From: Anisodus tanguticus
Lineage: Eukaryota > Streptophyta > Magnoliopsida > Solanales > Solanaceae
DNA: 64,000 nt
Reading direction: 5' to 3'
Assembly: GCA_034509755.1 (NCBI GenBank)
Contig: CM067556.1
Coordinates: 44,438,045 to 44,502,044, forward strand
This document shows positions 41,401 to 49,313 of this stretch, in pieces. A program made the position numbers and the translations under genes. Positions within the stretch are counted from its first letter, which is position 1; each line of letters starts with the position of its first letter. Below the pieces are notes generated by a model. The model was not told the DNA's origin, made no database searches, and saw only the letters and a list, made by a program, of their open reading frames with translations.

Positions 41401-42410
41401 TTAGTTTTTATAGTTGAAGATGGAAAGCTCCAACTAATTGCAGAGAAAGAAACTAAGGGAGCTGTCTACTCTCTAAATGCCTTCAATGGGAAACTGCTTG
41501 CTGCAATCAATCAGAAGATTCAATTGTACAAGTGGGCTTCGCGTGAGGATGGTGGCAGCCGAGAATTGCAGACAGAATGTGGACACCATGGTCATATATT
41601 AGCTCTTTATGTTCAAACACATGGGGATTTTATTGTTGTCGGTGATTTGATGAAGTCTATTTCTCTGCTGATTTTCAAGGTAACTTTTGGAAGTAAATAT
41701 AGTATTCTAATGCTTTAGAATTAAAATTTACAACATTACTCTTAATTCCTAGCTTCTTGCGAGTAGCCTAATTTATCTTACTTCAGTAAGAAGGCATTGC
41801 TGACATTCACAATATCATTCATGTTTAGCATGAGGAGGGTGCTATAGAGGAGCGAGCCCGAGACTATAATGCTAATTGGATGTCAGCTGTTGAGATTCTT
41901 GACGATGACATTTATCTTGGTGCTGAGAACAACTTTAACCTTTTCACGGTCAGGAAAAATAGCGAAGGTGCTACAGATGAGGAGCGAAGCCGTCTTGAAG
42001 TGGTTGGTGAATACCACCTTGGTGAATTTGTTAATAGGTTTAGACACGGTTCGCTTGTCATGCGACTGCCAGATTCAGATGTTGGCCAGATACCGACTGT
42101 CATATTTGGCACAGTGAATGGTGTTATAGGGGTCATTGCATCACTTCCTCATGATCAGTATTTATTTTTGGAAAAGCTGCAGATAAACTTACGGAAAGTG
42201 ATAAAGGGTGTGGGAGGACTTGGCCATGAGCAGTGGAGGTCGTTTTACAATGAGAAGAAAACTGTAGATGCTAAAAACTTTCTTGACGGAGATTTGATTG
42301 AATCATTCCTAGATCTTAGCAGGAACCGGATGGAAGAGATTTCTAAAGCAATGGCAGTTCCAGTTGAGGAACTAATGAAGAGAGTAGAAGAGTTGACAAG
42401 GTTGCATTAG
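14453..42410 (+). CDS. DDB1: DDB1, UV-damaged DNA-binding protein 1 (CUL4 ligase adaptor)
   Basis: Nineteen exons: 14453-14556, 14760-14808, 20102-20161, 20279-20370, 20994-21045, 27042-27104, 27236-27285, 29548-29623, 29927-30136, 30311-30417, 30547-30655, 31373-31573, 31662-31877, 33630-33740, 35728-36003, 37626-37900, 38275-38626, 41392-41679, 41829-42410. All introns are GT-AG. The exons sum to 3,273 bp, one frame of 1,090 residues, starting MSVWNYVVTAHKPTNVTHSC and ending MKRVEELTRLH. It matches plant DDB1 throughout: three seven-bladed beta-propellers (roughly residues 1-350, 390-700 and 700-1000) and a C-terminal helical domain. Known role: the propellers bridge CUL4 to WD40 (DWD) substrate receptors for ubiquitination, including the DET1/COP10 complex and UV-damage repair with DDB2; in tomato it is HIGH PIGMENT-1. 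The product is nuclear and cytoplasmic. Nothing in the coding sequence is broken. The unusual feature is size: introns 2, 5, 7 and 17 exceed 2 kb because of insertions. Confidence 0.97.
14912..15135 (-). mobile_element. SolS-type SINE with duplicated box B, DDB1 intron 2
   Basis: On the minus strand a tRNA-like head reads GTGGCCTAGTGGTCATTGAA (box A). It is followed by GAGGTCTCAGGTTCAAAC (box B) and a body including GACAGAGTTATCC and GTAGTCGAGGTG, as in Solanaceae SolS SINEs. The box B segment is present twice as an exact 20-bp tandem repeat (15,051-15,070 and 15,071-15,090). Confidence 0.82.
16165..16500 (+). mobile_element. L1-type LINE fragment, DDB1 intron 2
   Basis: The plus-strand translation contains HLMNWKVVTSSNKV. 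After a frame change it continues LGVKDSKVFNKTL, then WLRGFNNEILAFWRVVIA. This is the pattern of the segment following the reverse-transcriptase core in plant L1 elements (HLVxWxxVxxxKxxGGLGI...NKALLxKWLWRF). Stops and frameshifts show that it is dead; both ends are truncated. Confidence 0.7.
16949..17252. repeat. 150-bp tandem duplication, DDB1 intron 2
   Basis: Two near-identical units (16,949-17,099 and 17,100-17,252) share AAGTGGCTCAAGAAGCCCAA and a TTTCTTGTTTCCTTC motif that is itself repeated within each unit. The short frames read across it are artefacts of the duplication. Confidence 0.85.
17940..19160 (+). mobile_element. Probable LTR-retrotransposon remnant, DDB1 intron 2
   Basis: About 1.2 kb differs from neighbouring intron: more GC, no open frame, and a TATA-like ACTATAAATAGGAACC at 18,724 followed by a TTCGGT/CTTGTG-rich stretch, the layout of an LTR promoter and R-U5. 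I could not place TG/CA ends, a target duplication or a primer-binding site, so the family is not assigned. Confidence 0.35.
19161..19870. repeat. C-rich, G-poor block with 180-bp direct repeat, DDB1 intron 2
   Basis: A 700-bp stretch is strongly biased to C and A on the plus strand. CCGAGAACCT...CTGTTCCGCA recurs at 19,409 and 19,589 with similar downstream sequence (ACCACCAAGTCCCGAGC-like, then AACGCC). Several overlapping frames are open only because purine-rich stops are rare. I do not recognise a protein. It may be internal sequence of the LTR-like element on its left. Confidence 0.5.
20550..20696. repeat. 65-bp tandem duplication with a SINE-like tail, DDB1 intron 4
   Basis: Two units start GACTGAGGCGTAGTTGTACT at 20,565 and 20,630 and end CTTCATCTTTATAACTATT. 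The first is preceded by CCCAACTTGTTTGG, giving the signature of the 3' end of Au-like SINEs and RTE LINEs. Confidence 0.7.
21153..21300 (-). repeat. 3' LTR of intron-5 copia
   Basis: On the plus strand it reads TGTGAGAAATTATGG...CTATTCTAACA. It is 148 bp, 6 bp longer than its partner because of one extra CTCCTA unit near the right end. Confidence 0.95.
21301..21316 (-). other. Polypurine tract of intron-5 copia
   Basis: On the minus strand CCAGCTTGAGGGGGAG abuts the 3' LTR, as expected for the plus-strand primer of an LTR retrotransposon. Confidence 0.85.
21341..24439 (-). pseudogene. copia pol pseudogene (protease, integrase, RT, RNase H)
   Basis: Pieces in order on the minus strand: a 199-residue frame from 24,439 with the end of protease and the integrase HHCC zinc finger (KRLGHPS...CESCHLGKH). 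At 23,735-23,508 there is integrase core, with FRSDNALEY and YTPQQNEVAKRKNRH. At 23,305-22,493 the integrase tail, a Ser/Pro-rich linker and the reverse-transcriptase start (SGTWELVPLPSGKS, GCRWVY). At 22,271-21,969 the catalytic YVDD (LVIYVDDIVITGNDQ) with YFLGIEV. At 21,625-21,341 RNase H, with VCDNKAAHHIASNPVFHKRT and KHIEIDCHFVRE. The pieces lie in different frames with gaps between them, so no polyprotein can be made. Confidence 0.92.
24560..26246 (-). pseudogene. copia gag pseudogene split by plastid DNA
   Basis: Starting from the ATG at 26,246, the minus frame contains SSNYLAWASSVELWCKVQGVQDHL, the usual copia gag opening, here cited only as a motif region. At 25,759-25,530 more gag follows (LVLTLIGLPTDLDSVRDQIL, then a Ser/Thr-rich tail). 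The frame is then interrupted by plastid sequence (25,524-24,764). Beyond it are two CCHC zinc knuckles, CSYCHKFGHIREVC and CSHCHKFGHIRNVC, spaced 26 residues apart (24,728-24,604). One knuckle is usual in copia gag. Frameshifts are present between 25,960 and 25,760. Confidence 0.88.
24764..25524 (+). pseudogene. Plastid-derived atpB-atpE fragment (NUPT)
   Basis: The plus strand encodes the last third of the chloroplast ATP synthase beta subunit. Landmarks are [58 protein letters not shown] and SQPFFVAEVFTGSPGKY. It runs on to the beta stop and overlaps the start of the epsilon subunit by four bases (ATGA at 25,372-25,375), exactly the chloroplast atpB/atpE arrangement. Epsilon reads MTLNLSVLTPNRIVWDSE... 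and breaks off after DIGILR at about 25,524. A TGA at 25,269-25,271 and several replacements show that it is non-functional nuclear DNA. Both ends join copia gag. Confidence 0.95.
26833..26844 (-). other. Primer-binding site of intron-5 copia
   Basis: The minus strand reads TGGTATCAGAGC, complementary to initiator tRNA-Met, directly next to the 5' LTR. Confidence 0.93.
26845..26986 (-). repeat. 5' LTR of intron-5 copia
   Basis: 142 bp, TGTGAGAAAT...TTCTAACA on the plus strand. It is matched by the copy at 21,153-21,300 and followed by the target duplication TGTTC. Confidence 0.95.
27701..27915 (+). mobile_element. SolS-type SINE, DDB1 intron 7
   Basis: The head has box A (CGTGGCCTAGTGGTCAATGA) and box B (GAGGTCTCATGGTCAAATCCC, slightly diverged). 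The body reads GGCAGAGTTACTCGGTACC, GTGGAATAGTCGAGGTCCGC and ACCCACCGTCATATAAAAAG, as in Solanaceae SolS SINEs. Confidence 0.85.
27930..28045 (+). mobile_element. Second truncated SolS-type SINE body, DDB1 intron 7
   Basis: Repeats the SINE body (GGCAAAGTTATCCTGTCG, CACCTGCCTTGGTGGGAAGT, AGCAGGTATCTGGTGGAA) without a head. It follows the first SINE by about 15 bp. Confidence 0.65.
28116..28533. repeat. 208-bp tandem duplication, DDB1 intron 7
   Basis: Two units starting CTGATGGCCATTGATCATTC (28,116-28,323 and 28,324-28,533) are about 95% alike by eye. The 111-residue frame that crosses them is an artefact. Confidence 0.92.
28664..28881. mobile_element. Stowaway-like MITE, DDB1 intron 7
   Basis: Terminal inverted repeats CTCCCTCTGTCCCAATTTATG and its complement (GGGACGGAGGGAG) are flanked by TA on both sides, the Tc1/mariner-type duplication. 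It is 218 bp and non-coding. Confidence 0.9.
30815..30905 (-). mobile_element. SINE/RTE-like 3' tail, DDB1 intron 11
   Basis: On the minus strand CCCAACTAGCTTGGGATTGA precedes a GTTAGTAGTAGTTG tail, the signature of Au-like SINEs and RTE LINEs. Only the tail is recognisable. Confidence 0.55.
32370..32740 (-). mobile_element. L1-type LINE 3' end, DDB1 intron 13
   Basis: The plus strand shows a T-run (32,459-32,471), i.e. a poly-A tail on the minus strand. Reading minus from 32,735, one frame gives IIPSCIWWTVWRERN-like residues, then CFEDRSNSIQKVKWNCI and LFSWCKQQCIEDADQIVDFL. This is the C-terminal end of plant L1 ORF2, 5'-truncated, with poly-A, inserted antisense to DDB1. Confidence 0.75.
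33003..33174. repeat. 87-bp tandem duplication, DDB1 intron 13
   Basis: Two units start TTGAAGATTTGTCGAGTTCG (33,003 and 33,090) and differ by a few bases and a 2-bp indel. Confidence 0.92.
33466..33489. repeat. (CT)n microsatellite
   Basis: About 12 CT units in DDB1 intron 13, 140 bp upstream of the intron's acceptor. Confidence 0.9.
34325..34465 (-). mobile_element. L1-type LINE scrap, DDB1 intron 14
   Basis: A minus-strand frame gives IPPCISWAAWKDKNSRCFED, matching the same L1 C-terminal motif as at 32,700 (C-I-x-W...W-x-x-x-N-x-x-x-F-E). It is too short to place in a subfamily. Confidence 0.6.
34577..34773. mobile_element. Stowaway-like MITE, DDB1 intron 14
   Basis: Terminal repeats CTCCCTCCGTCCCA and GGAACGGAGGGA; TA lies at the left flank, while the right flank has decayed to AT. 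It is 197 bp, with a middle unlike the other three copies. Confidence 0.8.
34935..35173. mobile_element. Stowaway-like MITE, DDB1 intron 14
   Basis: 239 bp with CTCCCTCTGTCCCAATTTATG and GGGACGGAGGGAG ends and TA on both sides. It is the same subfamily as the copies at 28,664 and 37,116. Confidence 0.9.
36930..37513. mobile_element. Inverted pair of copia-type LTR fragments, DDB1 intron 15
   Basis: At 37,085 an LTR end (TGTGAGAAAT on the plus strand) is preceded by GCTTTGATACCA, a one-mismatch tRNA-Met primer-binding site for a minus-strand element. This LTR resembles that of the intron-5 copia. Its other part is opposed by an inverted copy at about 37,447-37,513 (AATACACAATTCAATAATAT ... 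TCTCACA), which lacks a primer-binding site. Left of 37,073 is non-coding internal sequence. A MITE splits the first LTR. Confidence 0.7.
37116..37360. mobile_element. Stowaway-like MITE nested in an LTR fragment
   Basis: 245 bp, CTCCCTCTGTCCCAA to GGGACGGAGGGAG, flanked by TA on both sides. Removing it together with one TA restores LTR sequence (AAAATAT joined to TTGATTTGTG) that parallels the intron-5 copia LTR. Confidence 0.9.
39063..39117. repeat. Homopyrimidine C/T tract
   Basis: Almost pure pyrimidine, including about 16 C followed by about 18 T, in DDB1 intron 17 just beside the LINE tail. Run lengths this long are prone to assembly error. Confidence 0.85.
39140..41100 (-). mobile_element. 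RTE-type LINE with broken reverse transcriptase, DDB1 intron 17
   Basis: On the minus strand coding pieces run 40,981-40,547 (GRATGHDEIPVEFWK, NYRGIKLMSHTMKVWKRV, RFGFMPGRSTTEVI), 40,671-40,453 (FIDLEKAYNKVPREVLW), 40,407-39,901 (GLHQGSTLSPFLFALVMD, then KESFKYLGSIIQ) and 39,873-39,661 (RLRWFGRVQRRDTNAPVRR). These are the ordered blocks of RTE-clade reverse transcriptase and its C-terminal part. The catalytic YADD box reads FTDN (near 40,300), and the pieces are in different frames, so it is inactive. The 3' end is a GTT-repeat tail at 39,140. The endonuclease end is missing (5' truncation near 41,100). Confidence 0.9.
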
Positions 42411-42560
42411 TTAATCTTCTATGGTCTTCCTCTTCCCCAGCTTGTAATATTTCACAGTTCTCTCCTTTGTTTTTGTTTTCTGTGGGGTTGTGATACAAGG
42501 TCTTATCCGTATATCTGTACTTATCATCTGATATTTTTTTTTAATCGCTGCTGAATTTTC
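42411..42560 (+). other. DDB1 3' untranslated region (putative)
   Basis: T-rich sequence follows the TAG stop. A CTTGTAATATTTC stretch (42,440) and TTGTGATACAAGG (42,488) fit a plant polyadenylation region, but no canonical AATAAA was found, so the end is approximate. Confidence 0.4.
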
Positions 42561-44350
42561 ATTTTAAGTTAAAAAAGGATGATCTAGTAGAATAATTGTT
42601 TCTCAAAACGCGCAAGTGTCCAGGGCTCTTGCAATTTTTTGGCTCCCATTTTAGTTGCATCCTACTTATACAACGAAAACAAGATGATACAAGTGACTGC
42701 TCTTGTGCTTGCAGTGGACTATGTGTATGGTTGTTACAAGAAGAATGTAGTGAAGTTCTGAAAATTTTCATTTTGTGCCTCTCACAACTGACACTAGTTG
42801 CTTGAGATTTTTTTTGTTTCACAAGTTAGTGGACCCAAAGGCGTAACCAACTTGTGAGAAAGAGTCTCAGAACTTCAGACATTCTTGGTGTGGAAAATAA
42901 CTCTGCATTCAACATGTCTGGTTTACCTGGAATTTGGTCAGCAGAATGCGCAATGAGGTGCTATGTACATAAGTGTCCCTTTGCTTAATAGGGAAAGGGA
43001 ACAAACAGAAGGGTCAACAAATTGTCTTGGTCTTTTTCAGTTTCTGAAGAAAAACTAAAGAAAATGAGGAAGTCTTTTACTATTAGGTTTCGTAGAATTT
43101 GCAGTGTTTTCACTTTCTCGTCTCTTGTCCAAACTCTCTTTCTTTTCCCTAGTTTCCTAAACTTGTACGGTGTTACAGCCAGACAGGAGAATGGCTTAGA
43201 GTTCATGTCAGTGTCGAGTTTGTCTCGATAAAGAATAGGAACCATTGACTTTATACTCTTGGCCTAAGAGTCTCTGTGCTTTTTAGAAGTGATTTCATTT
43301 TATCAAAGTGTTAAATACTAGATTTGCAAGGGATTGAACTATTTTTTATGAATATAATCTATGCGTGTCTATCAAAAAATGTTTGTTCATTTTTTTTTAT
43401 TGTAGACATGAATCAAAAAGGTTCAAGAAACTGTTATCTTCAATTTAAAATTTCACAAATAAATACATAAGAGCTTTTTATTTATCTTTTATTAATTATA
43501 TTTGAAATATACTTAGTTACATGTTTATCTCATAGAGAGGGTAAGTGTAGAATACTATAAGAGAGAATGAGATCTCTTGGCCTCTTACAATTTGAATAAA
43601 AGAAAATGATTTTTTCAGATTTCTTATGTGTTTTTTTCAGATCTCTTATGTGAAAAAAATGAAAATTTCTTGTAAAATTGTCATAAAACTAAAAAAAAGT
43701 TCGTAAAGGTCAAAAAATCATTTCTCCCATAATAAGAGCTTCTAGTGTAATTAACCATTAATATTTCGTGGCATTTTTTTAAAAAAAATATATCATTTCT
43801 TCGTAAAGCAAATCCAAACACGTGTACTCTTTTCTAAAAACTCAACCTAAACCAATTTGACGAAATAACAAAATTGCATCCTAATGCAAAGGCCATTAGA
43901 TCCTAAAGAAGAAAGTGTCTAGGAAAGCATGAATTAATGTGTAAAATATTTAAAAGATGGAACTAGTAAAACACATGTTGTATACCTAGACATTTCTTAG
44001 TCGTCTGTTTTTTTTTCCTTTATTACATATCACAACCCTAACTCTAAATCGGGCAAGGATATAAAAATTATTTTGAATCTAATTAAAGTTTGGTGCACAA
44101 CTGTAGTTTGAAAGTCTAATACCACATCAAATTTACAGAAAAAGAAAGTGTATCATTTATACATGCCAATTATGAGAACTTGGTGATGACATAATCCCTT
44201 CTCTCCCTGTATTTGTGATTTTTGAGCAAACTGAAAAGAAAGAAGCCACTTTATACCAATTTTCATTTTATATCTATATTATTTTAAAAATATGAATATA
44301 AATGTTGGTTGACCAAAATAAACTTAAAAGTTGAACGACTTTTATACTTT
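42561..44350. other. Intergenic AT-rich sequence
   Basis: No supported gene, RNA or mobile element. Frames at 42,559-42,822 and 42,985-43,245 lack recognisable motifs and are probably chance. Nothing in it repeats elsewhere in the window as far as I can see. Confidence 0.5.
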
Positions 44351-44785
44351 TACAACAGCAACATACCCAGTGCAATCCCACAACATGGGGTCTGGGGAGG
44401 GTAGAGTGTACGTAGACCTTACCTCTAACTTGGTAGGTAGAGTGGTTGTTTCCGAGATAGCCTTGGCTCAGGACAAGCAAAGCAGAAAAAGTCAGTCCCG
44501 CTCAAAAAAATTTTAAAAAATAATAACTAAAATTTAAAAATTTAAAGCAGTATGAAAATACTGACAGCAAACGCGAATACGCCATAATAGCGTATCCTGA
44601 AAAGGAAAGGAAAACAAAAGAAGAAAGAAGCAGTAACTAACATAGATAAATGATATAAACCAAGTACATTAAAGAACGCATACCAATAGAAATAAAATTA
44701 CAGAAGACTATAAAGCAATACTACACTTATTCTTATGATATACTAAGTGGGCCTACAGTAATAACACTAAAGCTATCCGTTTATA
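44351..44785 (-). mobile_element. RTE-type LINE 3' fragment (5'-truncated)
   Basis: Aligns by eye with the 3' region of the LINE at 39,140-39,500: the same ACAACAGCAACATACCCAGT-like tail, GTACGTAGACCTTACC, CAGTATGAAAATACTGACAG, and the ACTATAAAGCAATACTACAC / CCTACAGTAATAACACTA blocks. Only non-coding 3' sequence is present. Confidence 0.8.
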
Positions 44786-45072
44786 CCTTTAATAAGTTAT
44801 AATTCTATTCCTTATAATCACCTAACAAAACTAAGTATTATCCTATTACTACTAGCGTTACTAATCCTACTTCTTCAAACTACCTAACAGAAAAAACTTC
44901 TTATTGAATACTACTGGCCATAAGCTAGGACTATCAATCCTATTACAACTAATGTTACTCAATTTAACTATTAATCCTATTAATACATTTCTCAATGATT
45001 ATCATATTGCACTTCGGAAGTCAACTCAACTACAAACTTACCTTACGTTTTGATATGGGAGCCAACCACTTC

Positions 45073-45080
45073 TATATAAA
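45073..45080 (+). promoter_or_regulatory. TATA box of the broken gene at 45,129 (putative)
   Basis: TATATAAA lies 56 bp upstream of the relic's ATG. The spacing fits a plant promoter with a short leader. Confidence 0.4.
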
Positions 45081-45673
45081 AATTAAAACCATTATTTCAC
45101 ATTCTCCATCGTAAACTTTTCAAGAAGTATGAATTTTAAGCTTTGCTACTGCTTTGAAAAGAAGATAACAAAATTTGGCAAACTTCTCGAGAGGTATTAT
45201 TTCTTTTCATTATTATAATTTTTATTTTCAACTTTATTATTTGTGTTTGGAGGTCTCTGCGTCAACTTATCAACCGTGTTGTCTTGCTTTAACTTAGAAT
45301 TTTGATAACTTATTATTCCATAGGCTAAAAATCAACTCATACATATAAGTTCTTGGAAGTGAAACTTATTACATGTCCTAGATACATTGCAAAAGAAAAA
45401 TCTGATGGTAGTGTGTTTAATTTTTTAAGTTCGTGCATGTAGTGGGAGATGGATTTGATGTGATTACGACAACTTCTAATGGAAATAAGTTTATCAGATG
45501 GTTGTAGAGGATACATGGGCGTCTCAACGATATTGGTAGGAAAGGTTCTTTTGAAATAATACGAATAGAAGGTAATACTCTAATCGAAATACTTAATCAG
45601 ATTAAACGGTTTGATTCTTTTTCAGATGTCTATATTACTTATAGAATAATCTTGCCACAGTGGAGAAGGTTTT

Positions 45674-46327
45674 TGTAACTCGAAAAGCCGTTTCGCTTAT
45701 TTTTCCTTGAAACCCCTAAATTACCCTTCCCGAGTCTTTATTTTCTTGTTTGTGACTTGCGGGGATGGATGGCATGGTTATCGAGGTGATCGGCTAGGTT
45801 TCAGACCCATTTTGGTAGGTTTGACAAATTCCAAGTTAAGATAGTAGAAGAGTTTGACCCATAGTTGACTTTCGGATAAACACTTCGTTCGTAGTTTCGT
45901 CAGTTTCATTAGCGGCGTTTATGACTTAGTAGAGCCCTTAGTTCGGTCCCTGAGGCAGCCTGGTGAGTTTTGAGGGTTAGGTTGTAAAATTGTGGAATTA
46001 GAATTTAAAAGTTGACTTAGTCAAACTCGAGCCTTAAACACCTTTTTCGAGAAATTCGAGTGCGCGAGCAGGTCTGAAATGTGTTTATGATAGGAATTCA
46101 TGTTTAGTTTGTGTCCGGGAGGTCCCTGGAGTGTTTCGGGTTGTTGACGGAGAGTTAATAAGTTTTAGGCATTGCTGGTGTCTGGTCCAGCACCTTTGTT
46201 TTCGCTTTCGCGGGTCCGCCTTTGTGGAAGTTCAGCTCGCAAAAGAGAGATTTGACCATGAGCTGAGGGTCCGCCTTAGCGGAAATGTTCCTCGCAGATA
46301 CGGGTGCGCCTCTGCGGAGTTTTCTTC
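45674..46327 (+). repeat. 5' LTR of gypsy C, 3'-truncated
   Basis: Begins TGTAACTCGAAAAGCCG and parallels 48,605-49,300 (shared GAGCAGGTCT and GGTGCGCCTCT blocks). It loses homology at about 46,327, before the expected GTGACA end. Confidence 0.85.
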
Positions 46328-46332
46328 CGCCC

Positions 46333-46364
46333 CGCCCCGAACCCACCCCGTTGGCCAGCCTTAG
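46333..46364. mobile_element. hAT-terminus-like remnant
   Basis: CCGCCCCGCCCCGAACCCAC, then CCCCGTTGGCCAGCCTTAG, resembles the GC-rich right end of the hAT at 9055-11,698 (...CCCACTGGCCACCCTTAG). It lies precisely between the broken LTR and the broken RT. Only one end is present. Confidence 0.5.
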
Positions 46365-48608
46365 TATTGGCTCAGTTCGGTAGCTTTCTTGGGGCATGTG
46401 GTGACCAAAGATGGTATTATGGTAGATCCTAAGAAGATTGAGGCAGCCCAGTATTGGGTTCAGCCCACTTCAGTCACCGAAGTTTGGAGTTTTCTCGGCC
46501 TTGCAGGGTATTATCGGCGATTCGTAGAGGGATTTTCATCCATTGAAGCTCCGTTGACTAGACCCAAAAGGATGCAGATTTTCAGTGGTCTGAAGAGTGT
46601 GAGGTGAGCTTCAAAAAGCTCAAGGCCTTATTGACTACCGCTCTGATTTTGACCTTGCTAGTCGAAGGAGAGAGCTTTATCGTGTACTGTGATACTTCTG
46701 AAGTAGGTCTTGGGTGTGTGTTGATGAAGAATGGAAAGTGATATCTTACGGCTCGAGGCAACTGAATGTTCATGAAAAGAATTATCCCACCCATGACTTG
46801 GAGTTGAAGGCGATCATGTTTGCCTTAAAGATTTTGGGGCATTATCTATATGGGGTACATTATGAGGTGTATACCGACTATCGTAGTACTCAGTACTTGT
46901 TTAATTAGAACGATCTTAATTTGAGGTAGCGTATGTGGTTGGAGATTTTGAAAGACTATAACATGTCTGTCTTATATCACCCAGACAAAGCAAATGTGGT
47001 AGCGGATGCCTCGAGTCTCAAGGCGGTTAGCATGGGTAGTTTGGCTATGTTGCATATGGAAGAGCGTCATATGGCTATGGATGTTCAGTCTTTGGAAAAT
47101 CGGTTTGTTAGGCTTGATATTTCAGATCCTAATATGGTGTTAGCTTGTGTGGAGGTGTGATCTTCCTTATTGGAGCAGATTAGATCTCAGCAGTTTGATG
47201 ATGCTCAGTTGTGCAAAATTCGTGACAAGGTGTTACGGGGGGAGGCAAAAGAGGTTGTGATTGATAGTGATAGTTTTTTGAGGATGACATGACTAGATTT
47301 ATCATGGAAAAGGCTCATAGTTCAAAGTACTCCATTCACTCATGGACTACAAATATGTACCCTGACTTGAGAAAACGTTATTGATGGTGCAGGATGAAGA
47401 GGTATTTAGTAGAGTTTGTGTCCCGGTGTTTGAATTTCCAGCAAGTAAAATATGAGCACCAGAAGTGTGGTGGTGTGCTTCAAAGGATGCCCATTCCCGA
47501 GTGAAAGTGGGAGCAGACTGCCATGAAGTTCGTGGTAGGATTGCCCCGTACCTTGAGAAAGTTCGATGTTATATGGGTCATTATGGACAGGTTGACCAAA
47601 TCTACCCATTTTATTCCAGTTCAGACTACTTATAATTCCGAGAAGTTGGCTAGCATTTACATCCGAGAGATAGTCTGATTGCACGTTGTGCCAATTTCTA
47701 TCATTTCTGACTGGGGTACGCAGTTTACTTCTCACTTTTAGCGGTCTATGCAGAAGGAGTTAGGTACTAGAGTTGAGTTTAGTACAACCTTTTACCCTCA
47801 AACCGATGGTCAGTCTAAGAGGACTATTCAGGCTCTCGAGGACATGTTGCGAGCATGTGTGATTGACTTTAGTGGTTATTGGGACCATTTTCTGTCCTTG
47901 GCGGAGTTTTCCTACAACAGCAGTTACCATTAGAGTATTGAGATGACACCATTTGAGGCCTTGTATGGTAAGAGGTGTTGTTCTCCCGTTGGGTGGTTTG
48001 ATGTTTTTAAGGTTCGACCTTGGGGTACTGATCTTTTGAGAGATTTGTTGGATAAGGTTAAGTTGATCCTGTACCAGCTTCTTACAACCCAGAGCAGACT
48101 GGAGAGTTCGCCCTTTGGAGTTTATGGTTGGAGAGCTAGTTTTGCTGAAGGTTTCACCTATGAAGGGTGTGATGAGGTTTGGGAAGAAATGAAAGCTTAG
48201 CCCGAGGTTTATTGGTCCTTTTGAGATCATGGACAGAATTTGTGAGGTGGCCTATGAGTTGATTTGACCTCCTGAATTATCTAATGCGCACCTTGTGTTT
48301 CATGTGTCGATATTGAGGAAGTATGTTGCTGATGATTCACATGTGATTAGATGGGATTCGGTGACACTGAGCCAGAACTTAGCTTATGAGGAGGAGCCTG
48401 TAGCTATTTTGGATAGGTACGTTCGGAAGTTGAGGTCCAAGGAGATAACTTCCGTGAAAGTGCAGTGGAGGAATCGCCCAGTGGAGGAAGTTACACGGGA
48501 GACTAAGTCTGATATACAGGCTAACTACCCCGAGCTATTTGAGAGTCCAGGTATTTCTTTTTCTTTATTGTTCGAGGATGAACCTTTATTTAAGTTGTAC
48601 CTGATGTA
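46365..48608 (+). pseudogene. gypsy C pol pseudogene (RT end, RNase H, integrase, chromodomain)
   Basis: RT end: SVAFLGHVVTKDGIMVDPKK and FLGLAGYYRRFVEGFS. RNase H: VYCDTSEVGLGCVLM, GSRQLNVHEKNYPTHDLELK and VYTDYRSTQYLF followed by a stop (46,906). Integrase: IMDRLTKSTHFIPVQT, ISDWGTQFTSHF then a stop, YPQTDGQSKRTIQALEDML. Chromodomain: EEEPVAILDRYVRKLRSKEI, VKVQWRNRPVEE. Multiple in-frame stops (46,906, 46,930, 47,158, 47,679, 47,742, 47,934) show that it is dead. The full-length protein would copy and insert the element, with the chromodomain steering it to heterochromatin. Confidence 0.93.
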
Positions 48609-49313
48609 ACGACTCGAAAAGTCATTTTACTTATTTTGCCTTGAAACCGCTAAATTACCCTTCCCGAGTCTTTGTTTGGTTGTTTGTGACTTATGGGGAT
48701 GGGTGACACAGTTCCCGAGGTGATCGGATAGCTTTCGAACCCATTTGGTTGGTTTGATAAAATCTAAGTTAAGAGAATAGAATAGTTTGATCCATAGTTG
48801 ACTTTCGGGTAAACACGATTCGTTCGTAGTTTCGTCGGTTCCATTAGCTCCGGAATGACGTTTATGACTTAGTCAAGCCCTTGGTTCGGTCTCCGAGGCA
48901 GTCGGGTGAGTTTTGGGGTTAGGTTGTAAATTGTGAAATTAAAACTTAAGAGTTGACTTTAGTCAAACCCGAGCCTTAGAGATCTTTTCCGAGAAATTCG
49001 AGTGCATGAGCAGGTCTTGAATGTATTTTATGATAGGAATGCATGTTTCATTTGTGTCCGAGAGATTCCAGTAGTGTTTCGGGTGGTTGACGGAGAGTTG
49101 GTGAGTTTTGGATATTGATGGTGTCTGGTGTGCGCTCTAACGCCCTTCTTTCTGCTTCCACGGGTCTGTCTCTGCGGAGATCCGGCTCGCAGAAGCGAGA
49201 TTTGACCATGAGCTTAGGGTCCGCCTTAGCGGACATGTTCTTCGTAGGGGCGGGTGCGCCTCTACGGAGTTTCCTACTACCCCAACGGATGTCCGGAATT
49301 TTGGGTCGTGACA
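48605..49313 (+). repeat. 3' LTR of gypsy C (709 bp)
   Basis: TGTAACGACTCG to GGGTCGTGACA, overlapping the last codons of pol by a few bases. The right end abuts the target duplication GTTTT. Confidence 0.93.

Larger units (their letters stand above)
45674..49313 (+). mobile_element. Ty3/gypsy chromovirus C, internally deleted
   Basis: Flanked by exact GTTTT duplications (45,669-45,673 and 49,314-49,318). The 5' LTR is truncated at about 46,327. The coding region starts in mid reverse transcriptase at 46,365, so gag, protease and the first half of RT are missing. RNase H, integrase and a chromodomain follow, then a complete 3' LTR of 709 bp. Total 3,640 bp. The chromodomain places it with Tekay/Del-type chromoviruses. 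It interrupts exon b of the relic gene. Confidence 0.9.
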
